Numbered from the stretch's first letter, positions 26,639 to 35,519 are shown. The stretch is 64,000 nt of DNA from an uncultured Lachnospiraceae bacterium (GCA_910577115.1 CAJTMC010000011.1:33115-97114), one strand, 5' to 3'. Translations and numbers: made by a program. The notes: generated from the letters alone by a model not told the origin.

Positions 26639-26663
26639 GAAAACGTTTTCTGAAAACGTTTTC
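26639..26663. promoter_or_regulatory. Tandem perfect LacI-type operators
   Basis: GAAAACGTTTTC occurs twice (26639-26650 and 26652-26663), each a perfect 12-bp palindrome, with centres 13 bp apart. They lie between the sortase terminator and the lacI-glgP unit. Confidence 0.85.
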
Positions 26664-26677
26664 TTTATACTACAACA

Positions 26678-26705
26678 AAAATAACGGTTTGTCTACCGTT
26701 ATTTT
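26678..26705 (-). terminator. Terminator after the sortase gene
   Basis: AAAATAACGG and CCGTTATTTT pair around an 8-nt loop; the minus-strand copy is followed by TTTTTG. It separates the sortase transcript from the lacI-glgP promoter region. Confidence 0.85.
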
Positions 26706-26722
26706 GAATATTTTCCAAAAAT

Positions 26723-27472
26723 TTATTCCACCCGTTTTCCCACCACTGCAAATCTTCCGTTTTTTGTATGATATGCGCAGGTCGAAAGTGTGATAATCTC
26801 ATCGCCATATGCAGCCGTCACATTCGTATCATACAGAGACATTTTTTTGATATTGTTATAATACACGTCAAATTTTTCCTGCGTATCAAAGCTGAAATAA
26901 GCGTAATATCGGAATTTATCGGTTTTTCCTTTATAAACCCTTGCCTGAAAGACCGAAAGAACCTCATATGCGCGCACTTCGTCCTGTGTATATAAGTAGA
27001 TTTTAGAATGTGCCCTGCCAAAATCCGCATCTGCATACTTTTCCAAACTACCAAACATCGCCCCGGATTTCATATGATGACCATGTATAATCAAATTATT
27101 GCGCTCCTGCACCAGACTGCAGTCCGTATCCATAAACAGCGTGCCGTTTTTGTCATCTTCGCCGAAAAAATTCCGGTACAAATAATACTCCTCATCATCA
27201 GGCGTCTGCATCACAGGATAGTCAATATTGGTATCCGGAATGTTCAGCCATGCGATACAGTCCTTGTTGGAATCAAAAATACTTTGATACGGGCTGACAT
27301 ACGCCGGCATATCGGTTGCCGCCTCAACAGGGGAATACGTCTCCTGTATTCTCGTCCTCACTTCATCTGCATTTTTTGCAAGTCTTGCGTTGTTATAGCT
27401 TATCACGCCGTAAATTCCAAAACAAATTACTGCTATGGCAAGAAAAAGAATATCCAATCGAAACTTCTTCAT
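26723..27472 (-). CDS. srtB: Class B sortase
   Basis: This membrane transpeptidase (249 residues) anchors surface proteins to the cell wall. It has an N-terminal transmembrane segment (LDILFLAIAVICFGIYGVI), a WLNIPDTNIDYPVMQ strand, the catalytic His in NLIIHGHHMKSGAMFG, the Cys in ITLSTCAYH and the Arg in GRFAVVGKR. GAAAGGGA precedes ATG 27472. It lies 65 nt downstream of a surface-protein gene ending in an LPxTG-like signal, which is its likely dedicated substrate. Confidence 0.93.
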   Translation of the reverse strand: MKKFRLDILFLAIAVICFGIYGVISYNNARLAKNADEVRTRIQETYSPVEAATDMPAYVSPYQSIFDSNKDCIAWLNIPDTNIDYPVMQTPDDEEYYLYRNFFGEDDKNGTLFMDTDCSLVQERNNLIIHGHHMKSGAMFGSLEKYADADFGRAHSKIYLYTQDEVRAYEVLSVFQARVYKGKTDKFRYYAYFSFDTQEKFDVYYNNIKKMSLYDTNVTAAYGDEIITLSTCAYHTKNGRFAVVGKRVE

Positions 27473-27537
27473 AATGTCCCTTTCCAAAAGCTCACCGCCA
27501 CCCGTAAAGTGAGTGGCGGCGAAAAAATCATCTGATT

Positions 27538-30063
27538 TTATTGTTCCTCTAATTCCTGCTGTCTCTTTTTATTTGCCGCATAAGCTGCCAATAATGCTAA
27601 CGTACCTGCTGCTGCAAACGGAGCAGGGTTCCTTGTATGGTCGCCTGTATCCGGCATACTTGCAAGCGGTACCTCCTCGTCAATAATCACTGCGAGCGGC
27701 ACTTCCTCATCCAATATTGTGAGTGTATCCGGCATATTTGCAAGCGGTACCTCCTCGTCAATCAATGTGAGCAGCTCCTGTGGCACTCCCACAAGCGGCA
27801 CCGGTTCGTCCGGTATCACCGGCAAATTCTGTACAGGCGGTGTCACCGGCGTTGTCGGATTACTCGGATCATTATTACTTGGTCTGGATGGATTCGAGGG
27901 CCTTGAAGGTTTTGAAGGTTTTGAGGGTTTTGTATCCGGCGTGGAAGACTGCTCTTCACTTGAGCTCTCTTCCCTGTCTGCACTCTCCTCTACACTTGAA
28001 CTCTCTTCCTCTTCAGGCTTATCCGTAGAAGGCACGCTCTCATCAGGAATTGTCGTTGTTGGCGTCGAACTCTCCTCCCCGGACGGATCATCGGGATCCG
28101 GATCCGATCCTGTTGGCGTCTGTCCGCTTGGCCTGCTCTCACTTGACTCACTTGGATCGTCATTCGGCACACTTGACTCATCTGTCGACGAGCTCTCCTC
28201 TTCAGGCTTATATGGCTCTGTTTCCGGTTCACTCTCACTCTCTTCTGTTGATGAGCCTTCCTCTTCCTCCGGGCTTTCCTCCGTCTTGGAACTCTCTTCT
28301 TCCTTAGAACCTTCTTCTGTCTTGGAGCTCTCCTCCGCCTTAGAACTTTCTTCTATCTTAAAACTTTCTTCTACCTTAGAACTTTCTTCTACCTTGGAAC
28401 TCTCCTCCACTTTAGCGCTTTCTTCCGTCTTAGAACTCTCCTCCACTTTAGCGCTTTCTTCCGTCTTAGAACTCTCCTCCGTCTTAGCGCTTTCTTCCGT
28501 CTTGGAACTCTCCTCCGCCTTAGAACTTTCTTCTACTTTGGAACTTTCCTCCGTCTTAGCGCTTTCTTCCACCTTAGAACTTTCTTCTACGCCTGAGCTC
28601 TCTTCCACTTCCGGGCTCTCCTCTTCACGCGGCGTTTCCTCGGGAGTTTCCTCTGTCTTTATATCATTATTGGGAAGGTGAATCTCCTGACCATGCGACA
28701 CCGCATTTGCAATCACTGCGCCATTAATCGGGCCGCTTCCTTCTACCGATGCATTGGGAGCAACAATAATTCCCGTAAAATTTTGATGAACACTTATTTC
28801 CCCTGCATAATCCCCAAAATTCCACACAAAATAAGCCGTTTCTTTTGCGTACGGCGTACTATTCACAGGCTGATACAAGGACACATTGTCTCCCTCTAAT
28901 CCCGTCATGTTAAATACAATTGTTGCGCCTTTATTCTTATTTATATTGTAAAGCCGTTCAACATCGCCACCGATAACGCCTGCATCGACCTCAATCGCAA
29001 TGACATCTCCTGCTTTCAGCTCCCCGCTTTCCAACTGCCCGCATACTGCCTGTATCGCTTCTTTCCCACTGCCGCCATTTGCAGGTGACACTGCTTTTGC
29101 AGCCGTACAAATGCTGGCAAGGTTTCCATCAATCTGCATCAGATTTGCGAAATTCACACTGATTCCTTCATTCTGCAATGCAGCTCTTACCGCCGACGCA
29201 TCTGTTTTGGATACCTCAGACAGATCAACAAGCCTTCCGTTATTGTTATTTGGGCAAATATCGCTTCTTCCATTCGCATTGCCTAGAACAACTGTTCCAT
29301 GATTATTCACCGCAATCTTTGCACCGTTATTTATGCTTTCTATGTATGAAATATATCCCGAACCCGCTTTATTGTTCTCTGCCTTAAGCGCCTCAAGCTC
29401 TCTGTTGAGATTTTTTACGGCTATGTTTCCGTCAATATGGGTGTACGGTGTGTAGTCCCTTGCATAGATTACAAAGCTCTTTACTCTGTCAATGGATCTG
29501 AGAAAAGATTTCGTTGACGCTTTCTGTGCCTCGTCAAATACCAGTGTAACCTTTTCCTCCGTGTTTTCTTCCTCTGTTGTTTCCGTTTCTGTCAATTCCT
29601 CTTCCGTTGTTTCTTCTTCTGTCGTCTCTTCCGTAAGGACTTCTGTCTCCGGCGCCGTTGTTTCTTCAGCAGTTGCAGGCTCCGTATTCTCTGCTGCATC
29701 TGTCTGCATTGTTGTTTCTGCTGTCGTGCCGTTATTACCGTCATCTATATTCGTTTCAACCGTTTCGGAAGCTTCTGGTATTATTTCTGCGTCTGCAGTT
29801 TCCTTACGGTCTCCTTCTTCCTGTTCCGGCCGGGCATCTCCTGCGGATTCATTGCTGTCCTCTACATCACTGTCATTGTCGCCGTCCCCGCCATTATCAC
29901 TGCCCTCGTCCGAAGCAACCGCTACCTCTGAGTCTGACGAATCATCTTCTGCCGCATGGGCAAGGAGCGTATTTGATGTTGCCGTATTAAAAAACAATGC
30001 CGCCGTAAGAATTGCAAGCCTTACCTTTTTACTAAGCGCTTTCAGCTTATTTTTACTGTTCAT
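27538..30063 (-). CDS. Choice-of-anchor A surface protein with LPxTG-like sorting signal
   Basis: This 841-residue wall protein has a signal peptide (cleavage near AHA-AEDD, residue ~38), a Ser/Asp/Glu/Thr-rich region to ~175, and a ~280-residue choice-of-anchor A adhesin domain (VIYARDYTPYTHIDGNIAV ... GVIGGDVERLYNINKNKGA). Next come a long array of 6-residue EESSK(V/T/A) repeats, a Pro-rich stalk, three DEEVPLA units and finally MPDTGD with a hydrophobic helix and basic tail. The sortase downstream probably anchors it. Extreme acidity and low complexity make it a classic cell-surface stalk; the ligand is unknown. Confidence 0.85.
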   Translation of the reverse strand: MNSKNKLKALSKKVRLAILTAALFFNTATSNTLLAHAAEDDSSDSEVAVASDEGSDNGGDGDNDSDVEDSNESAGDARPEQEEGDRKETADAEIIPEASETVETNIDDGNNGTTAETTMQTDAAENTEPATAEETTAPETEVLTEETTEEETTEEELTETETTEEENTEEKVTLVFDEAQKASTKSFLRSIDRVKSFVIYARDYTPYTHIDGNIAVKNLNRELEALKAENNKAGSGYISYIESINNGAKIAVNNHGTVVLGNANGRSDICPNNNNGRLVDLSEVSKTDASAVRAALQNEGISVNFANLMQIDGNLASICTAAKAVSPANGGSGKEAIQAVCGQLESGELKAGDVIAIEVDAGVIGGDVERLYNINKNKGATIVFNMTGLEGDNVSLYQPVNSTPYAKETAYFVWNFGDYAGEISVHQNFTGIIVAPNASVEGSGPINGAVIANAVSHGQEIHLPNNDIKTEETPEETPREEESPEVEESSGVEESSKVEESAKTEESSKVEESSKAEESSKTEESAKTEESSKTEESAKVEESSKTEESAKVEESSKVEESSKVEESFKIEESSKAEESSKTEEGSKEEESSKTEESPEEEEGSSTEESESEPETEPYKPEEESSSTDESSVPNDDPSESSESRPSGQTPTGSDPDPDDPSGEESSTPTTTIPDESVPSTDKPEEEESSSVEESADREESSSEEQSSTPDTKPSKPSKPSRPSNPSRPSNNDPSNPTTPVTPPVQNLPVIPDEPVPLVGVPQELLTLIDEEVPLANMPDTLTILDEEVPLAVIIDEEVPLASMPDTGDHTRNPAPFAAAGTLALLAAYAANKKRQQELEEQ
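27646..27762 (-). repeat. 39-bp direct repeat, 78-bp period
   Basis: Positions 27646-27684 and 27724-27762 are nearly identical, with one mismatch. They encode repeated DEEVPLA(S/N)MPDT segments just before the sorting signal, a substrate for slippage or recombination that keeps the frame (26 codons). Confidence 0.85.
28272..28600 (-). repeat. 18-bp tandem repeat array (EESSKx)
   Basis: About 18 imperfect copies of an 18-bp unit encode Glu-Glu-Ser-Ser-Lys-x in the surface-protein stalk. The period preserves reading frame, so copy number can vary and change stalk length. Confidence 0.85.
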
Positions 30064-30210
30064 AGATCCTATCCTTTCTATTTTGCATCTATAAAATGCA
30101 GCGTTTTATGTTACTGACACCATCTCTATTTATCAATATAACATAAGAGCGCAACTTTTTTAAGCCAAAGTCATTTGTTCTTCCAATTTTTGTTAAAACA
30201 GACAACTCTC

Positions 30211-30235
30211 CTAAAAAATTTACGCTCTTTTTTAG
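30211..30235 (-). terminator. AT-rich hairpin downstream of glgX
   Basis: CTAAAAAA and TTTTTTAG form an 8-bp stem with a 9-nt loop, 6 nt past the glgX stop. The T-run lies within the stem, so termination would be weak. Confidence 0.4.
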
Positions 30236-30241
30236 TAATTA

Positions 30242-32353
30242 TTAACGTTTCTCAACAATCGCCACGATAACCGACCGCGGACACATCTTCACTGTATCTG
30301 CTGCTGTCCAGTTCGTAAGTGCATGATAATCCACATTCTTTGTATGCTCAAATTCCGTATTGACAAGGATACGCCACTTTCTTCCGAGCGGAAGCTTGGG
30401 AAGCTGCACTTGCTCATACTCCCAAAACGCATTCACGCCGATATAGATAATATCGTCCTCAATGTTTCCCTCAGTACGTCCGGCAAACATAATGCCAATC
30501 GTGTGCGTATCCGGATCACACTGGCTGTTCCATGCCGTTTTGTTGTGAATGGACACCTCCGGAAAGCCGCAGCCGCTAGGACCCGAACGTCCGCGCAAAA
30601 TCGGATGCTTGCGGCGAAGATGAATCATAAACTTACAAAACTCAAACATTTCGTTGTATTCTTCTTTCCGGTTCCAGTCAAGCCATGAGATAATATTGTC
30701 CTGACAGTACGCATTGTTGTTGCCAAACTGTGTGTTGCAGAACTCGTCACCTGCCAGAAACATCGCCGAACCTCTGCTGCACATCAAAATCGCAAACGCG
30801 TTTTTGCGCAGTCTGTTGCGAAGCGCAAGAATCTCCGGATCATTGGTCTCACCCTCCACTCCGCAGTTCCAGCTGTTGTTGTCATTCGCACCGTCTGTAT
30901 TGTTCCAGCCGTTCTTTTCGTTATGTTTATTATTATATGCGTACATGTCATAAAGCGTGAAGCCGTCATGACAGTTGAGAAAATTAACTGTCGCATTCTC
31001 TCCGCGGTTTTCCTTTCCGTATAAATCCAGCGAACCTGTAATGCGGTTGATTGCCGCCTGCGCCATTCCATAATCGCCCTTCAAAAAGCAGCGCATATCA
31101 TCGCGGTATCTTCCGTTCCACTCTGCCCAGCGGTTCCATGACGGGAAGCTTCCGACCTGATACAATCCGCCCGCGTCCCACGCCTCGGCAATCAGCTTTA
31201 CCTTGCCCAGCACCGGATCAAACGCAAGGCTTTGCAGCAATGGCGGCTTGCTCATCGGCGACCCGTCCTCATTTCGACCGAGAATTGACGCAAGGTCAAA
31301 CCGGAAACCGTCCACTCTGTAAGAAACCACCCAATAGCGTAAGCATTCCATGATAAACTGCTGCACAATCGGATGATTGCAGTTTAACACATTTCCGCAG
31401 CCGCTGAAATTGTAATACTTTCCGTCGGGAGTCAGCATATAATAAATGTTGTTGTCAATTCCTTTAAAGGAGAAACAAGGCCCTAGCTCATTTCCCTCCG
31501 CCGTATGGTTAAACACTACGTCAAGAATGACTTCGATACCGTTTCTGTTCAGCTCATGAATCAGTTCTCTAAGTTCATTTCCCTCCCTGTTGTACTCATG
31601 CTTGGAAGCATATGCTGTGTTTGGCGCAAAAAAGCAGACTGTGTTATAGCCCCAGTAATTCAGGAGTTTTTCACCGTCGACTTCCCGCACGTCCTCCAGC
31701 TCGTCAAACTCGAAAATCGGCATAAGCTCCACCGCATTGACGCCCAGCTCCAGCAAATACGGAATCTTTTCCCTGATGCCTTCAAATGTACCCTGATGCT
31801 TGACGCCTGAGGAATTGTCCTGTGTAAAGCCACGCACATGCATCTCGTAAATAATCATGTCCTTCGGCTCAAGGCTTGTGTTTTTGAAATTTCCCCAGTC
31901 ATATCCGCTGTCAACCACGCGCGCCTTATAAATGCGCTTATCGGCATCTTTTCTGTCACCCCATATACCCTGCCCTGCTACTGCCTTCGCATAGGGGTCA
32001 AGAATATACTTTGATTTATCAAACAAAAGTCCTTTTCTCACATCGTACTCGCCGTCAAACTGATACGCATACTCTAAATCCTTTGGGTCCAGACCATACA
32101 CTACCATTGAATATGTGTTTCCGAGGCAATAGGACTCAGGGAACGGTATCACTGCATATGGCTCCTCTTCATTCCTGTGAAACAGGCATAATGTACATGA
32201 CGTTGCGCCGTTGGAGTGGATTGTGAAGTTGATTCCTCCCTCCACGCATGTCGCACCGTTTCTCAAAAATTTTCCCGGTCTGATGTCAAAACCGTTTACA
32301 TTATCTGTTGGCTCGTAATACCTTTTATTCATCCGAATATGATTTTCACTCAT
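30242..32353 (-). CDS. glgX: Glycogen debranching enzyme (GH13 isoamylase type)
   Basis: This 703-residue enzyme cuts alpha-1,6 branches of glycogen or limit dextrins. An N-terminal CBM48-like domain (GINFTIHSNGATSCTLCLF) precedes the GH13 barrel: VILDVVFNHT (region I), FRFDLASILGR with the nucleophile Asp, LIAEAWDAGG with the acid/base Glu and FLNCHDGFTLYD with the stabilising Asp. GGAGG lies 7 nt before ATG 32353; an adjacent ATG at 32356 is equally possible. With glgP and malQ it completes glucan breakdown. Confidence 0.94.
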   Translation of the reverse strand: MSENHIRMNKRYYEPTDNVNGFDIRPGKFLRNGATCVEGGINFTIHSNGATSCTLCLFHRNEEEPYAVIPFPESYCLGNTYSMVVYGLDPKDLEYAYQFDGEYDVRKGLLFDKSKYILDPYAKAVAGQGIWGDRKDADKRIYKARVVDSGYDWGNFKNTSLEPKDMIIYEMHVRGFTQDNSSGVKHQGTFEGIREKIPYLLELGVNAVELMPIFEFDELEDVREVDGEKLLNYWGYNTVCFFAPNTAYASKHEYNREGNELRELIHELNRNGIEVILDVVFNHTAEGNELGPCFSFKGIDNNIYYMLTPDGKYYNFSGCGNVLNCNHPIVQQFIMECLRYWVVSYRVDGFRFDLASILGRNEDGSPMSKPPLLQSLAFDPVLGKVKLIAEAWDAGGLYQVGSFPSWNRWAEWNGRYRDDMRCFLKGDYGMAQAAINRITGSLDLYGKENRGENATVNFLNCHDGFTLYDMYAYNNKHNEKNGWNNTDGANDNNSWNCGVEGETNDPEILALRNRLRKNAFAILMCSRGSAMFLAGDEFCNTQFGNNNAYCQDNIISWLDWNRKEEYNEMFEFCKFMIHLRRKHPILRGRSGPSGCGFPEVSIHNKTAWNSQCDPDTHTIGIMFAGRTEGNIEDDIIYIGVNAFWEYEQVQLPKLPLGRKWRILVNTEFEHTKNVDYHALTNWTAADTVKMCPRSVIVAIVEKR

Positions 32354-32869
32354 CATATCTCCTCCCCTCTACATATCAGTATATCCAAATACAGCGACAT
32401 ATTAACCCTTTTAGCATTATTTTACACTATTTTTCAAATTGTTGCAACAATTAATATAATTCGAGGATGGAATTTTTTTACAATGCTCGTCGGATATTGC
32501 CGCGTTTTTGTTTGCCATACAGTCATATTTTTCTGCAAATAAGAATAATTGTCTTTTACATTCGCTTCCTGTACAGATGCCGCATCTTTTAGTTCCTCTT
32601 TCTCTGCTGTTTCCTTTTTCTTTGAAGCATATGTATTCTCGTATATGCGATTCTCATAAATACTTCCAATTCCTGTAATTGCCATTTCATCTCAAGCAGC
32701 GTAAGTCTGATTGTTTTTTCGTCATCACCCACCGCTATGTTCAAAATGCACCACCCCAAGTTCCTGTATGTTCTGTTATCTGATTCATTATCTAATTTAT
32801 TCGTCAGATTTTTCAAAATTTTTGGACGCAGGGAATAAAAGACATACGAAATGGAATAAAAAGCAGACA
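32354..32869. other. Intergenic region with a short coding remnant
   Basis: Between glgX and the kduI terminator no full gene is seen. A minus-strand frame at 32434-32685 (83 codons) starts MAITGIGSIYENRIYENTYASK and resembles the N-termini of DUF6033-type Clostridia proteins, but it has no good RBS and its second half is unconvincing. It is best read as a decayed gene fragment. Confidence 0.35.
32434..32685 (-). pseudogene. Possible DUF6033-like N-terminal fragment
   Basis: The first ~50 residues (MAITGIGS..YENTYASKKKE..., then a charged stretch and YSYLQK) look like the start of a DUF6033-type protein, normally several times longer. After this the frame reads basic, unstructured sequence to its stop. 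No ribosome binding site is visible. Assignment is from recollection of the family N-terminus only. Confidence 0.3.
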
Positions 32870-32907
32870 AAAAAGCGCCTACAGCATTTACCCCGCAAGC
32901 GCTTTTT
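32870..32907 (-). terminator. Terminator after kduI
   Basis: AAAAAGCGC (32870-32878) pairs with GCGCTTTTT (32899-32907); on the minus strand a T-run follows the stem. It lies 20 nt past the kduI stop. Confidence 0.85.
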
Positions 32908-32927
32908 GTTCCTTTATATTTTTTCTC

Positions 32928-33788
32928 TTACATCAAATCCTGCATTGCAACGCCGTCCATGTCGTCGAAATCCTGATTTTCTCCTACCATACCCCAAATA
33001 AAAGTATATGCGCGGCTTCCGCTTCCGGAATGGATTGACCAGCTTGGAGAAATGACAGCCTGCTCGTTTCTCATCACGATGTGCCTTGTCTCTGTCGGCT
33101 CGCCCATGTAGTGCATTACAAATGCATCTTCGGGCATGTCAAAGTAAAGATAAACCTCCATACGTCTGTCGTGTGTATGGCATGGCATGGTGTTCCATAC
33201 GCTGCCCGGTTTTAATGCTGTCATTCCCATTACAAGCTGGCAGCTCTCAACCTGTCCGGGAAGAATGTACTTGTTGATGACTCTGTGGTTTGCGTCCTCA
33301 AGACGGCCAAGTTCTACTTTGTTCTCGTCCTTGATAATTACAACATCGTCTGCTGCCTCGCCCTGCGGCTTAATCAGCTTTGTCGGATATTCCTTGTGCG
33401 CGGGCGCGCTGTTTAAATAGAACCGTGCCGGATTGCCGGAATCTACGGACTCGAAGATAATTTCCTTTGACCCCATTCCGATATACATTCCTTCCTTATG
33501 ACCTACTTCATACTTCTTTCCGTCGATTGTGATTGTTCCGGCAGGACCAATGTTAATCACGCCAAGCTCACGTCTTTGGCAGAAATAATCTGCTCTCAGC
33601 TCGTCGCCTGCGGTCAGCTTTAACGGCTTTACGGGCACCGCCGATCCTGTGATGATGCGGTCGATATGGCTGTAGACAAGCTTAATCTCGTCTGCCTTGA
33701 ACAAATCGTCAATCAGAAATTCTTCTCTTAATCGCTGTGTTGTGTAATTTTTTACATCCTTTGGGGATGCTGCGGTACGAAGTTCCAT
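32928..33788 (-). CDS. kduI: 5-keto-4-deoxyuronate isomerase
   Basis: KduI converts 5-keto-4-deoxyuronate, released from unsaturated pectin oligomers, to 2,5-diketo-3-deoxygluconate. The 286-residue protein shows the metal-site segment WNTMPCHTHDRRMEVYLYFD (His and Glu ligands), HYMGEPTETRHIVMRNEQAV and SPSWSIHSGSGSRAYTFIWGM, all typical. AAAGGAAGG precedes the ATG. It lies 83 nt downstream of an immunity-like gene and across a divergent regulatory region from a LacI regulator and uxaC, forming a uronate-use locus. Confidence 0.95.
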   Translation of the reverse strand: MELRTAASPKDVKNYTTQRLREEFLIDDLFKADEIKLVYSHIDRIITGSAVPVKPLKLTAGDELRADYFCQRRELGVINIGPAGTITIDGKKYEVGHKEGMYIGMGSKEIIFESVDSGNPARFYLNSAPAHKEYPTKLIKPQGEAADDVVIIKDENKVELGRLEDANHRVINKYILPGQVESCQLVMGMTALKPGSVWNTMPCHTHDRRMEVYLYFDMPEDAFVMHYMGEPTETRHIVMRNEQAVISPSWSIHSGSGSRAYTFIWGMVGENQDFDDMDGVAMQDLM

Positions 33789-33871
33789 AATTTTTTACCT
33801 TCCTTTACTTGTTATATTTTTACTTCCTTTTCGGAATAATATTCTCATTGTTCCTTTCTCAAAACGGCAAT

Positions 33872-34114
33872 CTAAAAACCGCCTTTCATTGCCAGGTCTA
33901 CAATCTCGTCAACCGTCGGCTCTTTGGGCAGACCGACCAATTCCGGATAATAAATCAAATCGCTCCCTCCCGGATGGGGAATCCCTTGCTTAAATTTTGT
34001 TACCAGTACACAGTGCTCTTCCTCCGTCAACAGCTTTCCCGTCTTTTTGTCACGCACATGCATAATGGTTTCGACCAAATCAACGAGTTCCTCTCTGGAC
34101 AGTTTTTCCGCCAT
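33872..34114 (-). CDS. Colicin/pyocin DNase immunity-like protein
   Basis: The 80-residue acidic protein matches the Im2/Im7/Im9 family pattern: REELVDLVETI helix, TEEEHCVLV helix, then the signature HPGGSDLIYYPE (cf. HPSGSDLIYYP in colicin Im proteins) and a final short helix. Im proteins bind and neutralise HNH nuclease bacteriocins. AAGGAGGG precedes ATG 34114. No nuclease partner is adjacent; instead it lies upstream of kduI behind a cre site. It may be an orphan immunity gene or a family member with another role. Small Im-like proteins do occur in Clostridia. Confidence 0.75.
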   Translation of the reverse strand: MAEKLSREELVDLVETIMHVRDKKTGKLLTEEEHCVLVTKFKQGIPHPGGSDLIYYPELVGLPKEPTVDEIVDLAMKGGF

Positions 34115-34150
34115 ATTGCCCTCCTTGTCCATACGGTTTCGGCAAAAATG

Positions 34151-34164
34151 TGAAAGCGCTTACA
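34151..34164. promoter_or_regulatory. Catabolite-responsive element (cre-type)
   Basis: TGAAAGCGCTTACA fits the CcpA cre consensus TGWAANCGNTNWCA at every defined position. It lies 37 bp upstream of the immunity-like gene start and in the shared region with the divergent LacI gene, so it could serve CcpA or that LacI protein. Confidence 0.75.
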
Positions 34165-34326
34165 CACTTTCCTTATTTTACTTCATTCTTTACAAATAGT
34201 CAATATTTCCACTTGATTTTCATATATTTTCATAGTACACTTACATCATGCGATATCTGTAATATTGCAGATTGTTATGGTAGTGCTTACATAGCTTTTT
34301 TCACGACACCAATCAGGAAGGAGCAT

Positions 34327-34454
34327 TACTGTTCAAACAGGAATTTGCATTGACTGCCAATTCCGTAAGAAAACGTATCGGCACCGTGCAAAATCCATCA
34401 CCAAAGGTGATTTTGCATGGATTTTGCCTGTTACTGAAACGAAGTGAACAGTAA
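34327..34454 (+). promoter_or_regulatory. Structured leader with nested inverted repeats
   Basis: TTACTGTTCA (34327-34336) and TGAACAGTAA (34445-34454) are exact inverted repeats enclosing about 108 nt. Inside, GCAAAATCCAT can pair with ATGGATTTTGC, or its GCAAAAT half with the nearer ATTTTGC of the CACC-AAA-GGTG hairpin, giving two exclusive folds. The outer arm ends 14 nt before the LacI start, close to its RBS GGAGG. Confidence 0.55.
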
Positions 34455-34468
34455 CGGAGGAACAACTC

Positions 34469-35473
34469 ATGACTATATACGATGTTTCCGAGAAAGCCGG
34501 CGTATCGATCGCTACCGTATCGCGCGTATTAAACGGCTCCGACAATGTCAGCGCGCAGACGCGTCAAAAAGTACTTGCGGTCATTGAAGCGTGCGATTAC
34601 ACCCCGAATGCTTTTGCAAGGGGACTTGGCTTAAACTCGATGAATACCATCGGCATCTTATGTGCCGACTCTTCTGACCTGTATCTTGCAAATGCCGTAT
34701 ATCATGTGGAGCAGGAGCTTAGGGCAAACAACTACAACTGTATCCTTTGCTGTACGGGATATGCACTTTGCGACAAGCAGAAATACCTGAACCTTTTAGT
34801 AAACAAAAAGGTGGACAGTGTCATTCTTGTCGGTTCCCATTTTATTGCCGACAAGGACAGTGACAACGACTATATCCGCGAAGCTGCAAAAGAGATTCCG
34901 GTGCTTTTGCTCAATGCAGATTTTGACTGTGAAAATGTATACTGCGGTCTGTGTGATGATTTTAAAGCCACCATGCAGGCTGCCACATACCTGTTAGAGA
35001 CGGGCGTGGAGGATATTCTTTATCTCTACAATTCCAAGTCCTACTCTGCGCTCAGAAAGCTTTCAGGCTATCAGAGTGCGCTGACGCAGAAAGGAATTCC
35101 CCTGCGCATGGAATATATGCAGTTTTTCCCCGGAAGAAATGCCAATCTTCCCGCAATCGCAGATTTCCTTGCAGCGCTTGACAGCAGCATTCAGTATCAT
35201 GGAATTATCGCCTCAAACGACTATCTTGCCATAGGCGCGGCAAAATTTGCGCATAAAAAGGGACTGGACATACCAAAGGATTTATCCATTATAGGATACA
35301 ACAATTCTATCTTGAGCGCCTGCTGCGATCCGGAGCTTACCAGCGTGGACAACCGGTTAGAAACACTGTGTCATCATATTGTAAACACGCTCATCGGCAT
35401 TCTCGACGACCGCGAGATGCCGCAGAAGGTTATTTTTTCAGGTGAATTGATTAAAAGAGGTACAACTCTTTAA
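34469..35473 (+). CDS. LacI-family regulator of uronate genes
   Basis: The 334-residue repressor has the HTH TIYDVSEKAGVSIATVSRVLNG, hinge ARGLGLNSMN and a sugar-sensor domain (IIASNDYLAIGAAKFAHKKGLDIPKDLSIIGYNN). ACGGAGG precedes the ATG. It is followed 46 nt later by uxaC and is divergent from the kduI side, so it most likely controls uronate catabolism, as KdgR does in other Firmicutes. The ligand is inferred from context. Confidence 0.88.
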   Translation: MTIYDVSEKAGVSIATVSRVLNGSDNVSAQTRQKVLAVIEACDYTPNAFARGLGLNSMNTIGILCADSSDLYLANAVYHVEQELRANNYNCILCCTGYALCDKQKYLNLLVNKKVDSVILVGSHFIADKDSDNDYIREAAKEIPVLLLNADFDCENVYCGLCDDFKATMQAATYLLETGVEDILYLYNSKSYSALRKLSGYQSALTQKGIPLRMEYMQFFPGRNANLPAIADFLAALDSSIQYHGIIASNDYLAIGAAKFAHKKGLDIPKDLSIIGYNNSILSACCDPELTSVDNRLETLCHHIVNTLIGILDDREMPQKVIFSGELIKRGTTL

Positions 35474-35519
35474 ATAAAATTTCATATTAATTTAATTCAA
35501 ACAAACAGGAGGAAACAAC

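Noticed and set aside
28272..28600. Possible CRISPR-like repeat array
   Set aside because: The repeats are 18 bp, contiguous, degenerate and in coding frame, without unique spacers or cas genes.
27719..28681. 320-codon Ser/Leu-rich plus-strand frame
   Set aside because: It is the antisense of the Glu/Ser/Lys repeat stalk of the surface protein; repeats keep all frames open.
34333..34545. Minus-strand frame of 70 codons over the LacI leader
   Set aside because: It is produced by the inverted repeats and the antisense of the LacI start, and has no RBS.
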